From Thermotoga maritima MSB8 (GTDB lineage: Bacteria > Thermotogota > Thermotogae > Thermotogales > Thermotogaceae), in the NCBI RefSeq assembly GCF_000008545.1, contig NC_000853.1, forward strand, positions 104,465-168,464: a stretch of DNA of 64,000 nt, given 5' to 3'. Of the stretch, positions 17,991-27,546 are shown one piece after another. The first letter of the stretch is position 1; every line of letters starts with the position of its first letter. The translations under genes were made by a program, and so were the position numbers. Below the pieces are notes generated by a model. The model ran no database searches and was not told the DNA's origin. It was given only the letters and a program-made list of their open reading frames with translations.

Positions 17991-19468
17991 TGAACCTGTA
18001 CGTGGGACTCGATGTGGGAACGACCGGTGTCAAGGGAATTCTTGTGAACGAGAAGGGAGAGATTCTTGCAACAGCGAATGAAAGACTAACCATGTTCACT
18101 CCTCAGCCTGCCTGGGCGGAGCAGGATCCCCTCTCCTGGTGGGAGGCGGTGAAAAAAATACTGAAAAACCTCTCCGAAAGATCGAAAGAAATGGGCGGCA
18201 AAATAAGAGCGATCTCTACCAGCGGGCAGATGCACAGTCTTGTGGCAATCGATGACAACGGTAAAGTCCTGAGAAACGCTATCCTCTGGTGCGATCAGAG
18301 AACATACAAAGAGTGCGAAGAAGCCACCCAGATCCTCGGCGGAGAGGAAAACGTTCTCAAGCTCGTCGGAAATCCCATTTTGCCCGGTTTCACGCTCCCA
18401 AAGATACTCTGGATCCGAAAGCATGAACCTGAGATCTACGGAAAAATTTCAAAAATCATGCTGCCAAAAGATTTCATAAACTACATGCTCACCGGTGAGG
18501 TGAAAACGGAGCATTCCGACGCCTCCGGAACGGTGATGTACAGTGTGTCAAAGATGGAATGGAACAAGGACGTATTGAAAGAACTCAACATACCGGAAAG
18601 TGTTCTCCCAGAGATAATACCGTCGAACGGCGTGGTTGGAAATGTGAAACCTGAAGTAGCGTCGGATCTCGGTCTCTCCGAAGACACGCTTGTGATAGGC
18701 GGAGGAGCCGACAACGCCTGTGCAGCTCTTGGAATAGCCGTCGTAGAACCGGGTGACGTGATGGTGAGTCTTGGTACTTCAGGAACCGTTCTGGCACCCA
18801 CAAAAGGGAATCAGCCCGATCCAAAGGGTAGAGTACATTTCTTTGCACACACCGTTCCAGAAACAAGATACCACATGGGTGTGATGCTCTCCGCTACCTA
18901 TTCACTGGAGTGGTTCAAGGAAAAATTCCTGAGCGAAGATTACGAAACAATCAACGAAGAGGTGGATAAAATTCCTGCAGGATCAAACGGGATAATCTTC
19001 CTGCCGTATCTCAACGGTGAAAGGACACCACACAGAGATCCATTCGCGAGGGGTGTTTTCTTCGGTATATCCTCGTACAACACCAAGTGGGATATGGTGA
19101 GAGCCATATTCGAAGGCGTTGCCTTCGGTATCAAAGATTCGTTCGATATACTGAGAGAACTCAAGGTGGTTCTCAACAGTGTGAGAATTACAGGAGGAGG
19201 TTCAAAGAGCAGGGTATGGAACAAAATGCTCGCAGATATGACAGGATTGAGAATACAAAAACCAGCCGTGGATGAAGGGGCGTCTTACGGTGCAGCGATC
19301 CTCGCAGTGTCTGGCTCAATGGGAGAAAATCCCGCGAAAATTTCGAAAGAATGGTTTCGCGTGAAGAGTTACACTGACCCTGCTGTTGAAAACACAGAAA
19401 CCTACGAAAAACTACACGAGAAATTCAAAAAACTCTACACATCTCTCAAAGAGATGTTCAGATCTTGA
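17990..19468 (+). CDS. xylB: Xylulokinase
   Basis: Phosphorylates D-xylulose to xylulose 5-phosphate, feeding the pentose phosphate pathway. The 492-residue FGGY kinase begins YVGLDVGTTGVKGIL (phosphate-binding loop), has ISTSGQMHSLV (the sugar-binding MHS segment), the predicted catalytic base D241 in GGGADNACAALG, and the C-terminal ITGGGSKSRVWNKMLADM motif. It is the last gene of the 11402-19468 operon. No xylose isomerase is in the window. A hairpin terminator follows two bases after the stop. Confidence 0.94.
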   Translation: MNLYVGLDVGTTGVKGILVNEKGEILATANERLTMFTPQPAWAEQDPLSWWEAVKKILKNLSERSKEMGGKIRAISTSGQMHSLVAIDDNGKVLRNAILWCDQRTYKECEEATQILGGEENVLKLVGNPILPGFTLPKILWIRKHEPEIYGKISKIMLPKDFINYMLTGEVKTEHSDASGTVMYSVSKMEWNKDVLKELNIPESVLPEIIPSNGVVGNVKPEVASDLGLSEDTLVIGGGADNACAALGIAVVEPGDVMVSLGTSGTVLAPTKGNQPDPKGRVHFFAHTVPETRYHMGVMLSATYSLEWFKEKFLSEDYETINEEVDKIPAGSNGIIFLPYLNGERTPHRDPFARGVFFGISSYNTKWDMVRAIFEGVAFGIKDSFDILRELKVVLNSVRITGGGSKSRVWNKMLADMTGLRIQKPAVDEGASYGAAILAVSGSMGENPAKISKEWFRVKSYTDPAVENTETYEKLHEKFKKLYTSLKEMFRS

Positions 19469-19470
19469 AA

Positions 19471-19489
19471 AGAGGGCGCTCTGCCCTCT
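19471..19489. terminator. Hairpin between convergent xylB and SPL-like gene
   Basis: AGAGGGC and GCCCTCT form a 7-bp stem with a 5-base loop between two convergent genes. The U tracts are poor on both sides, so its strength is uncertain. Confidence 0.6.
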
Positions 19490-20221
19490 CTATTCTTGAA
19501 AGAATGCAAGTAGTTCTTTTCGAGTTCTTTCGAAGTACTCATTCTCAAGTGCCCAGGAAAACCCTAGTTTTTCGTAAAAATCCTTCACACGCCATCGATA
19601 GTGCATGTCGTCGATAAACACGCAATCCACGTGAGGTTTCAACATGCTCGCCAGCTTTTTCGGGTTCATGGGAAGCATGGGACTGATGAAAACACAGGTC
19701 CTTATTCCATTTTCTTTCAGCACCTTCAAAGCCTCCACTCTTTCCTCTATGGAACTCGAGTTGGGCTCGAACATCTTCCGGATTTCGTCGTCATCAGTTG
19801 TGACGCTGAGTCCAACCGAGATTCTTCTCATCTTCTTAAACAGATCCAGGTCCCTTAAAACGAGTGTGGATTTTGTGAGAATCATCACCTCGATTTCCAG
19901 AAGCGGGAACTCCAGAAAGACTTCGAGACATCTTCGGGTGAGCTTGTACTCTTTCTCGATAGGTTGATACGGATCGCACATGGTGCTCATGAAAACGTGG
20001 TGTGGTTTCTTCTTGATGATATCTTTTCTGAGAACTTCGGCTATGTTTCGTTTCACAATGATTTCTGACTTCCAGATCATCTCTCTGTATCGTCGCGCGT
20101 AATCACTTGCGTAACAGTACACACAGGCATTGGTGCAGCCCACGTAAGGGCTGAGGGTGTACCTTCTTTTCGATTCGGAATAAGTCAGTGCGCTCTTAAC
20201 ATTTATCTCTTTTACTCTCAT
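19490..20221 (-). CDS. Radical SAM protein, spore photoproduct lyase-like family
   Basis: 243 residues of the COG1533-type radical SAM proteins. The cluster motif is CTNACVYC near residue 30, preceded by YTLSPYVG and followed by YASDYARRY, all typical of SPL-related proteins. Thermotoga does not sporulate, and the protein lacks the length of true SplB, so its substrate is unknown. The ATG at 20219-20221 is used; a TTG two codons upstream is equally possible because neither has a clear ribosome site. Confidence 0.8.
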   Translation of the reverse strand: MRVKEINVKSALTYSESKRRYTLSPYVGCTNACVYCYASDYARRYREMIWKSEIIVKRNIAEVLRKDIIKKKPHHVFMSTMCDPYQPIEKEYKLTRRCLEVFLEFPLLEIEVMILTKSTLVLRDLDLFKKMRRISVGLSVTTDDDEIRKMFEPNSSSIEERVEALKVLKENGIRTCVFISPMLPMNPKKLASMLKPHVDCVFIDDMHYRWRVKDFYEKLGFSWALENEYFERTRKELLAFFQE

Positions 20222-20296
20222 CTTCAAAAGGATACCATGGGAAATTCTTTAGAAATTTTCCGATACTGTTTCAGAATTTTCACCGGGATGGTGATG

Positions 20297-20302
20297 TATA
20301 AT
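20297..20302 (+). promoter_or_regulatory. -10 element upstream of nrdJ
   Basis: A perfect TATAAT 78 bases before the nrdJ start. I could not find a convincing -35 at 16-18 bases. The two NrdR-like boxes lie just downstream of it. Confidence 0.5.
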
Positions 20303-20318
20303 TTCTCGGGAAACCCTA

Positions 20319-20358
20319 CCACATGTTGAATTACTGTGAAAAAACACACAATATGTTG
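20319..20358 (+). promoter_or_regulatory. Pair of NrdR-like boxes before nrdJ
   Basis: Two imperfect 10-bp palindromes ending in ATGTTG, CCACATGTTG at 20319-20328 and CAATATGTTG at 20349-20358, are centred exactly 30 bases apart, about three helical turns. NrdR binds such paired boxes upstream of ribonucleotide reductase genes, usually about 31 bases apart. They sit after the -10 element, where a bound repressor would block transcription. The assignment to NrdR is inference. Confidence 0.5.
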
Positions 20359-20379
20359 TTTAAAAACAGGAGGGAGAAC

Positions 20380-22863
20380 ATGAAATTGTCCGATTTGATC
20401 TCAAGGTGGATCGACGTTGAACCTTCAAAAAATGCTCAGATAATTCTCAGAGACAGGTATTTCATGAAGGATCTGGATGGGAATTATCTGGAAACGAAAT
20501 GGGAAGATGTGGCAAGAAGGGTGGCGAGAGTTGTAGCAACAGCAGAGCTTCTGAACCCATCGTACAAGAAGAACGAAAAACTCGACAGAATAAAGGAATG
20601 GGAAGACATCTTCTTCAGAGTTTTGAAAGCGAGACTCTTCATTCCAAACAGTCCCACCCTCTTCAACGCAGGACTCGGTGTGAAGCACGATCTCCTGTGG
20701 AAACCCATCGATCAGATGACACTAGAAGATTACGAAGAAATTTACAGATCGAGAAATCATCTTCATATGCTCTCCGCATGCTTCGTAGTACCCGTCGGCG
20801 ATAGCATTGAAGAGATTTTCGAAGCGGTGAAAGAGTACGCGCTCATAACGAAAGTGGGAGGAGGAGTGGGAAGCAACTTTTCTGAGTTGAGGCCGAAGGG
20901 CAGCTTTGTGGCAGGCACACACGGAAAAGCGTCCGGTCCCGTTTCTTTCATGCACGTCTTCAACTCCGCCATCTCCGTTGTGAAACAGGGTTACAGAAGG
21001 CGCGGGGCACTGATGGGCATCTTGAACATAAACCACCCCGACATAGAAGAATTCATAGACGCAAAGAAAGAAAACACGGGAGAAGCGGTGCTGAACTTCT
21101 TCAACCTCTCTGTTGGATTTCCAATGGACAAGAAAGAGATTCTGAAACTCTACGAAGAAGATGGCGAACTCGAGCTTTCCCATCCAAGAAGCACGATCAG
21201 GAAGAAGGTTAAGATCAGAGAACTCTTCAGAAAGATCGCTACAAATGCCTGGAAGAGTGGAGACCCGGGACTTGCCTTCCTCGGAGAGATGAACAAATAC
21301 TATCCACTCTACCCGCACAGAAAGATCAACTCGACCAACCCGTGCGGTGAGATCGGGCTTTCAGATTACGAAGCCTGCAACCTCGGTTCCATCGATGTTG
21401 CAAAGTTCTACAACAATGGTTTTGTGGATTTAGAAGCGCTTCAGGAACTCGTTCAGATAGCCGTTCGTTTCCTCGACAACGTCATCGACGTGAACGTGTT
21501 TCCTATAGACAAGATCACAAAAGCAGTCAAAGAGAGCAGAAGGCTCGGTCTTGGAATAATGGGATTTGCCGATCTCCTCTACAAGCTCGAAATTCCTTAC
21601 AATTCTCAGGAAGCTCGTGATTTCGCGGCCAATCTCATGGCTTTCATAGCGCTCCACGCGCATAGAACTTCCTATGAACTCGGAAAAGAAAAAGGGAACT
21701 TCCCGCTCCTTGAGATCTCGAGGTACAGAACGGAAGACAATTTCGTGCCTTTCGCTATGGGTATGAGCAACTACGACGATGAAATAAGAGAAGTCATGAA
21801 GATGACAAAAGAGTTTAGAAGAAACGTCGCTCTTCTGACGATCGCACCCACCGGTTCGATCTCGAACATAGCGGACACTTCGTCGGGACTGGAACCAAAC
21901 TTCCTCCTCGCGTACACCAGATTCGTGACGAAGGAAGACGGAACGAAAGAGCCTCTTCTCTACGTGAACCAGGTGCTCAGAGAGAAATTGAATCCGGAGA
22001 TTCTCAAGAGGATAGAGAAAGAACTCATAGAGAAGGGAAGCTTGAAGGATATCCCGGATGTTCCAGAGAAGATAAAGAAGGTCTTCGTAGTCGCACTCGA
22101 TATAGATCCAATGGATCACCTCCTCATGCAGGATGCCTTCCAGAGGTACGTTGATAACAACATCTCCAAAACGATCAACATGCCTCAGAGCGCAACCGTG
22201 GATGATGTTCTCAACGTGTACCTTGAAGCTCTCAGAACAAACGTTAGGGGCATCACCGTGTACAGAGACGGTTCTTTACAAACACAGGTGCTGACGAAAG
22301 CCTTGAAAACACCGGAGGCTCCAAAGGTTCAGTTCTTCGTCGTCGATGAGAAGCTGAAGCTCCATCCGAGACCGAGAAAAGATACTCTCAGAAGCGTCAC
22401 GAGAAAGTACAAGAGGCCCGATGGCACCACTTACATAACGATATCCTTCGACGACACAGGAGAAGCGGTGGAGATATTCATTTCCAACGGCAGTGAGATG
22501 GCCGAAGCGATAGGAAGACTCTCCTCAATAGCTCTCAGAGCGGGAGTTTCCATAGATGAAATAGTAGAACAGCTTTCGAAGGTGAAAGGAGAGTACTGCA
22601 AGGGTCTAGCTGAAGAAATCAAGAAAGCGCTTGAAGACTTCGCAAAACTGTGGCTCAGAACGGGTGAAGAAGCACCAGAGAGTGAGGAAGAACCGATCGA
22701 AAGAGAAAAGTTCATAGTGGCGCACAACCTCAGATGGCAAAGCGGTTACTACGTGGATGACGAAGGAAACGTGTACTGTCCCGTTTGTCTCTCAAAGAAT
22801 TCCCTGATAAAGCAAGAGGGATGCGTGAGCTGTAAGAACTGCGGCTGGTCAAAGTGTGAGTGA
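20380..22863 (+). CDS. nrdJ: Adenosylcobalamin-dependent (class II) ribonucleoside-diphosphate reductase
   Basis: Makes deoxyribonucleotides using coenzyme B12 to generate the thiyl radical. The 827-residue protein has NPCGE with the radical cysteine at residue 322, exactly the number known for the T. maritima enzyme, which confirms the ATG after ACAGGAGGG. Other landmarks are SACFVVPVGDS (first redox cysteine region), APTGSIS and the MPQSATVDD loop. The C-terminal tail carries CPVC, CVSC and CGWSKC, a zinc-ribbon-like segment plus the cysteines for re-reduction. It is the sole RNR in the window. Confidence 0.96.
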   Translation: MKLSDLISRWIDVEPSKNAQIILRDRYFMKDLDGNYLETKWEDVARRVARVVATAELLNPSYKKNEKLDRIKEWEDIFFRVLKARLFIPNSPTLFNAGLGVKHDLLWKPIDQMTLEDYEEIYRSRNHLHMLSACFVVPVGDSIEEIFEAVKEYALITKVGGGVGSNFSELRPKGSFVAGTHGKASGPVSFMHVFNSAISVVKQGYRRRGALMGILNINHPDIEEFIDAKKENTGEAVLNFFNLSVGFPMDKKEILKLYEEDGELELSHPRSTIRKKVKIRELFRKIATNAWKSGDPGLAFLGEMNKYYPLYPHRKINSTNPCGEIGLSDYEACNLGSIDVAKFYNNGFVDLEALQELVQIAVRFLDNVIDVNVFPIDKITKAVKESRRLGLGIMGFADLLYKLEIPYNSQEARDFAANLMAFIALHAHRTSYELGKEKGNFPLLEISRYRTEDNFVPFAMGMSNYDDEIREVMKMTKEFRRNVALLTIAPTGSISNIADTSSGLEPNFLLAYTRFVTKEDGTKEPLLYVNQVLREKLNPEILKRIEKELIEKGSLKDIPDVPEKIKKVFVVALDIDPMDHLLMQDAFQRYVDNNISKTINMPQSATVDDVLNVYLEALRTNVRGITVYRDGSLQTQVLTKALKTPEAPKVQFFVVDEKLKLHPRPRKDTLRSVTRKYKRPDGTTYITISFDDTGEAVEIFISNGSEMAEAIGRLSSIALRAGVSIDEIVEQLSKVKGEYCKGLAEEIKKALEDFAKLWLRTGEEAPESEEEPIEREKFIVAHNLRWQSGYYVDDEGNVYCPVCLSKNSLIKQEGCVSCKNCGWSKCE

Positions 22864-24288
<1,425 letters not shown>

Positions 24289-24290
<2 letters not shown>

Positions 24291-24308
24291 TCCCCCGGCA
24301 GGGGGATT
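24289..24308. terminator. Shared hairpin between convergent genes
   Basis: AATCCCCC and GGGGGATT form an 8-bp stem with a GGCA loop, touching the stop codons of both convergent genes. Neither side has a long U tract. Confidence 0.65.
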
Positions 24309-25405
24309 CACACGGTGTATTCTTCCAAAAGTTCACTGTAATCGTCGAACCAGAGCGCCTGGGGATTCCTCTTGTACACCATGACTTTTCTTCTATTCTT
24401 CTCATCGTGTGCTCTATGGTATTTGAAAACGATGAAATCTTTCGTGAGGGCTGCGATTTCTATCTTCCCTGTTCTGTGAGACATAACGTATCTGACCCGC
24501 TTGGCGACACCAGATATGTTCGAAATCGCTTTCGTGAAGATCTCGTAACCCTCTTCAATCGGAACGGCGAATTTCCTGTTTCCAGAAACAGGCCTGTTCT
24601 GGAACACGTAGTAGGGAGTCACTCCAACAAAGGAAAGTCTGTCCAGAAGCTCACCGAGCACTTCAGGATCGTCGTTTATTCCCCTCAGAAGAGGAGTCTG
24701 ATTGCAAAGCACCGCTCCTGCGTCTTTCAAAAGATTCACCGCTTCTATCGCTTCCCTGGTCAGTTCCCGGGGGTGGTTGAACTGTGTCATCACGTATATC
24801 TTCTTCTCTTTTGTGCTGTACTTTCTGATCATCTTCAACAGATCCGGATCGTCTATTATTCTGTAAGGGTTAAACGCTGGTATCTTGCTACCTATTCTGA
24901 TAATTTGAACGTGATCTATCTCTCTCAAGGAACTCACTATCTTTTCCAGCTTTTCTGTCGATAAAAGCAGCGGATCTCCTCCCGTGAGCAAAACGTTCGT
25001 TATCTCTTTGTGAGTGCGGATGTAATCGAGTTGAGGTGTGATGTCTCGTATGACTTCGGCTCCAACGTTTATGAAGAGTCTCTTCCTGAAACAAAATCTG
25101 CAAAATCCACCACAAACATCGTTCACAAGAAAGAGGGCCGTGTCCGGGTATTTGTGCTGAAGTCCCTTCGCAACGGTGTAAGATTTTTCGTTAGAAGCAT
25201 CCAGCGTTCCCCATTCTTCCAGCTCGTCCTCCTCGGGTACTATGATCTTCCTGATAGGGTCATCAGGGTCTGACCAGTCTATGAGACTCAAGTAATAAGA
25301 GTTGGCTCTGAATCGGTACTTTTCCTCTACCCTCTTCAACCTCTCTCTTTCTTCAGGAGACAATTGTTCCACCTGTGTTATGCTGGTGTAGTATTTCACC
25401 TTCAA
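24308..25405 (-). CDS. KamA-family radical SAM aminomutase (substrate uncertain)
   Basis: 365-residue PLP- and SAM-dependent enzyme of the lysine 2,3-aminomutase family. CGGFCRFCFRKR holds the iron-sulfur cluster near residue 98 and LLTGGDPLLL lies near 145. A C-terminal TGK probably supplies the PLP lysine. In lysine 2,3-aminomutase the Asp seven residues before that lysine (DAPGGGGK) recognises the substrate's epsilon-amino group; here the equivalent is Val in YVMSHRTGK, so lysine may not be the substrate. The TTG start with AGGAGG eight bases upstream is chosen; the in-frame GTG lies inside the ribosome site. Confidence 0.8.
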   Translation of the reverse strand: MKVKYYTSITQVEQLSPEERERLKRVEEKYRFRANSYYLSLIDWSDPDDPIRKIIVPEEDELEEWGTLDASNEKSYTVAKGLQHKYPDTALFLVNDVCGGFCRFCFRKRLFINVGAEVIRDITPQLDYIRTHKEITNVLLTGGDPLLLSTEKLEKIVSSLREIDHVQIIRIGSKIPAFNPYRIIDDPDLLKMIRKYSTKEKKIYVMTQFNHPRELTREAIEAVNLLKDAGAVLCNQTPLLRGINDDPEVLGELLDRLSFVGVTPYYVFQNRPVSGNRKFAVPIEEGYEIFTKAISNISGVAKRVRYVMSHRTGKIEIAALTKDFIVFKYHRAHDEKNRRKVMVYKRNPQALWFDDYSELLEEYTV

Positions 25406-25463
25406 TCGAATCACCTCCTGATTTTTGTTTTAACAAAGTTATATTTTCTAAAATAAACCCCTT

Positions 25464-25489
25464 AAAAAAATCGAAGAACTCAGCTTCGA
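25464..25489 (-). terminator. Possible attenuator in the leader of the KamA-family gene
   Basis: Read on the minus strand, TCGAAG and CTTCGA (25489-25484 and 25476-25471) make a 6-bp stem with a 7-base loop followed by seven T residues (25470-25464). It lies about 60 bases before the KamA-family start codon, inside its presumed leader. Confidence 0.5.
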
Positions 25490-25516
25490 CGAATACGACA
25501 TCTGCCATCCATTTTC

Positions 25517-25539
25517 ATTATACCATAATACGGTATAAT
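25517..25539. repeat. Perfect inverted repeat carrying opposed -10 elements
   Basis: ATTATACC (25517-25524) and GGTATAAT (25532-25539) are exact inverted copies around 7 bases. Each arm contains TATAAT on one strand, so it could be two back-to-back promoters or an operator in the divergent region between the KamA-family and fur-family genes. Confidence 0.6.
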
Positions 25540-25596
25540 CGGAGAGCACGATGAATACTGAGAAATATATCATCAGTACAATGTTTGAATGATATC

Positions 25597-25625
25597 TTGA
25601 AATCAGCGACTGTGTGTAGTACAAT
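25597..25625 (+). promoter_or_regulatory. Promoter of the zinc regulon operon
   Basis: TTGAAA at 25597-25602, a 17-base spacer and TACAAT at 25620-25625. Transcription should begin near 25632, at the edge of the palindromic operator described next. Confidence 0.75.
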
Positions 25626-25631
25626 ATAACT

Positions 25632-25652
25632 TGCAAATGCTTTGCATTTGCA
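25632..25652. promoter_or_regulatory. Likely Zur-type operator: 9-bp inverted repeat
   Basis: TGCAAATGC (25632-25640), a TTT centre, and GCATTTGCA (25644-25652) form a perfect palindrome between the -10 element and the ribosome site of the Fur-family gene. Its position at the transcription start and the zinc uptake genes downstream make it the probable autoregulatory operator; that the bound protein is this Fur-family regulator is inference. Confidence 0.65.
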
Positions 25653-25661
25653 GGTGAGAGT

Positions 25662-26027
25662 ATGAGGATGACAAAAAACAGGGAAGCCGTTTTTGAGATA
25701 ATCGAATCTTCCAGAGTCCCTCTCACTGCCGAGGAGATACATCGAAAACTGGATGTGAACCTCTCCACGGTCTACAGGGCATTGAAGTTTTTAGAGGAAA
25801 GAAACCTCGTGGGTTCTTTCAGTGTGGGTGGCCCGAGATACTTCTTCAAGAAGAAAAGACACTATCACTTTTTGATCTGTGAGAAATGCGGGAAGCTCTT
25901 TCCTTTCGAAGAATGCGTGGATGAATTTCTTGAAAAACTCCAGAAAAAGTACGATTTTTCTGAAGAAAGTCATCTGTTTTTGATTCACGGAATCTGTAAG
26001 GAATGCAAAAAGGAGGTGGAAAAATGA
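25662..26027 (+). CDS. Fur-family metal-responsive repressor (probably Zur)
   Basis: 121-residue winged-helix regulator. The DNA-binding part (about 10-75) includes LTAEEIHRKLDVNLSTVYRALKFLEE. The dimerisation domain has HYHFLICEKCG (about 67-77) and a C-terminal GICKECKKE, giving the two CxxC pairs of the structural zinc site. It leads an operon with a znuABC-type importer and overlaps the binding protein gene by four bases, which points to zinc rather than iron; manganese cannot be excluded. The ATG lies behind AGGTGAG; a second ATG two codons on is possible. Confidence 0.88.
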   Translation: MRMTKNREAVFEIIESSRVPLTAEEIHRKLDVNLSTVYRALKFLEERNLVGSFSVGGPRYFFKKKRHYHFLICEKCGKLFPFEECVDEFLEKLQKKYDFSEESHLFLIHGICKECKKEVEK

Positions 26028-26827
26028 AGAAGATTCTTCTCCTTCTAGTACTCATTGTCGCTGTTTTGAATTTCGGCAAAACTATCGTGACCACGATAAA
26101 CCCGTACTATCTCATCGTTTCTCAGCTACTTGGTGATACAGCGAGCGTAAAGCTCCTTGTTCCCCCTGGAGCGAATCCACACTTGTTCTCACTAAAGCCT
26201 TCCGACGCTAAGACTCTGGAAGAAGCGGATCTGATCGTGGCGAACGGGCTCGGATTGGAGCCGTATTTAGAAAAATACAGAGAAAAGACAGTTTTCGTTT
26301 CAGACTTCATTCCAGCACTTCTTCTCATCGATGATAACCCTCACATCTGGCTCGATCCTTTCTTCCTCAAATACTACATCGTTCCTGGACTGTACCAGGT
26401 TCTCATCGAGAAATTCCCAGAAAAACAGAGCGAAATAAAACAGAAAGCAGAAGAGATCGTAAGCGGATTGGACACCGTGATCAGAGATTCCTTCAAAGCA
26501 CTCCTCCCTTACACCGGAAAAACGGTAGTGATGGCTCATCCGAGTTTTACGTACTTCTTCAAGGAATTCGGCCTGGAATTGATAACTCTCTCCAGCGGTC
26601 ATGAACACAGCACGAGTTTTTCCACGATCAAAGAGATCCTCAGGAAAAAAGAACAGATTGTTGCCCTGTTCAGGGAACCGCAGCAGCCGGCAGAGATTCT
26701 CTCGAGCCTCGAAAAAGAACTGAGAATGAAAAGCTTCGTGCTCGATCCCCTCGGAGTGAACGGAGAAAAGACGATCGTGGAACTCCTGAGAAAGAACCTT
26801 TCTGTGATCCAGGAGGCGTTGAAATGA
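26024..26827 (+). CDS. znuA: Metal-binding protein of a zinc/manganese ABC importer (ZnuA-like)
   Basis: 267 residues of the cluster A-I metal receptors. A signal peptide (MKKILLLLVLIVAVLNFG) is followed by four candidate ligand sites: GANPHLFSL (about 51), HIWLDPFF (about 107), AHPSFTYFF (about 173) and the acidic end near FVLDPLG (about 245). The long His-rich loop of many ZnuA proteins is absent. The start is the ATG after AAGGAGGTGG that overlaps the regulator's stop. Zinc specificity is inferred from context. Confidence 0.88.
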   Translation: MKKILLLLVLIVAVLNFGKTIVTTINPYYLIVSQLLGDTASVKLLVPPGANPHLFSLKPSDAKTLEEADLIVANGLGLEPYLEKYREKTVFVSDFIPALLLIDDNPHIWLDPFFLKYYIVPGLYQVLIEKFPEKQSEIKQKAEEIVSGLDTVIRDSFKALLPYTGKTVVMAHPSFTYFFKEFGLELITLSSGHEHSTSFSTIKEILRKKEQIVALFREPQQPAEILSSLEKELRMKSFVLDPLGVNGEKTIVELLRKNLSVIQEALK

Positions 26828-27546
26828 AAATCGTGGAAGTGAAGAATCTGACCTACAGAATAAACGATTTTGAGATCCTGAAGAATGTAACCTTCTCCGT
26901 GGAAGAAGGTGAATTCGTTGGAATAATCGGTCCGAACGGAGCAGGAAAAACCACACTTGTGAGAATTCTGGTGGGAGATATAAAGAATTACGAAGGCAAG
27001 GTAGAAGTCAGGGGGAAGATAGGATACCTTCCACAGCTCCATCAGGTTCAGAGGGAGTTTCCCATCACCGTAAAAGAGTTCGCCGCGATGGGAATGTACG
27101 GCAGGTACAGAAAGATAGACTGGGAAAAGGTGAGATCGACCTTGAAAGATGTGGGGATCCTTCACAAAGAAAACGATCCGATAAAGAACCTCTCAGGTGG
27201 TGAATTCCAGAGACTCTCACTCGCGAGGGCCCTTCTTTCAGATCCGGATATTCTCGTATTGGACGAACCTGAGGCTGGAGTGGATGAAATGGGAAAGGCT
27301 TCCTTTTACGAGCTTCTGAACCGATTGAGGAAAGAAAAAAATATCACAGTCATCATGGTCAGCCACGACATCGGAATGGTGTTCAAAGAATGCAGCACCA
27401 TCATGTGTCTCAACAGGACCCTTCACTGTCATGGTCCCACTGAAACGATTAACCCTGAAGACCTCAAGAAAATCTTCACAGACTTCGATATATGGATCAG
27501 AGGAACAAGACACTACGAGATCTACCATGGGAGGGAGAGAGATTGA
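26824..27546 (+). CDS. znuC: Zinc ABC importer ATPase (ZnuC-like)
   Basis: 240-residue ATPase with Walker A GPNGAGKTTL, signature LSGGEFQRLSLARAL, Walker B ILVLDEPEAG and the switch histidine in VSHDIG. It is a single-domain ATPase, so it dimerises on the permease. Its ATG overlaps the receptor gene by four bases, and its stop overlaps the TTG of the permease. Confidence 0.92.
   Translation: MKIVEVKNLTYRINDFEILKNVTFSVEEGEFVGIIGPNGAGKTTLVRILVGDIKNYEGKVEVRGKIGYLPQLHQVQREFPITVKEFAAMGMYGRYRKIDWEKVRSTLKDVGILHKENDPIKNLSGGEFQRLSLARALLSDPDILVLDEPEAGVDEMGKASFYELLNRLRKEKNITVIMVSHDIGMVFKECSTIMCLNRTLHCHGPTETINPEDLKKIFTDFDIWIRGTRHYEIYHGRERD

Noticed and set aside
20222..20379. Cobalamin riboswitch before nrdJ
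   Set aside because: The gap is only about 150 bases and has no B12-box-like core; paired NrdR-like boxes fit better.
25406..25661. Lysine riboswitch before the KamA-family gene
   Set aside because: The available leader is under 120 bases, too short for the five-helix L-box, and shows only one small hairpin.
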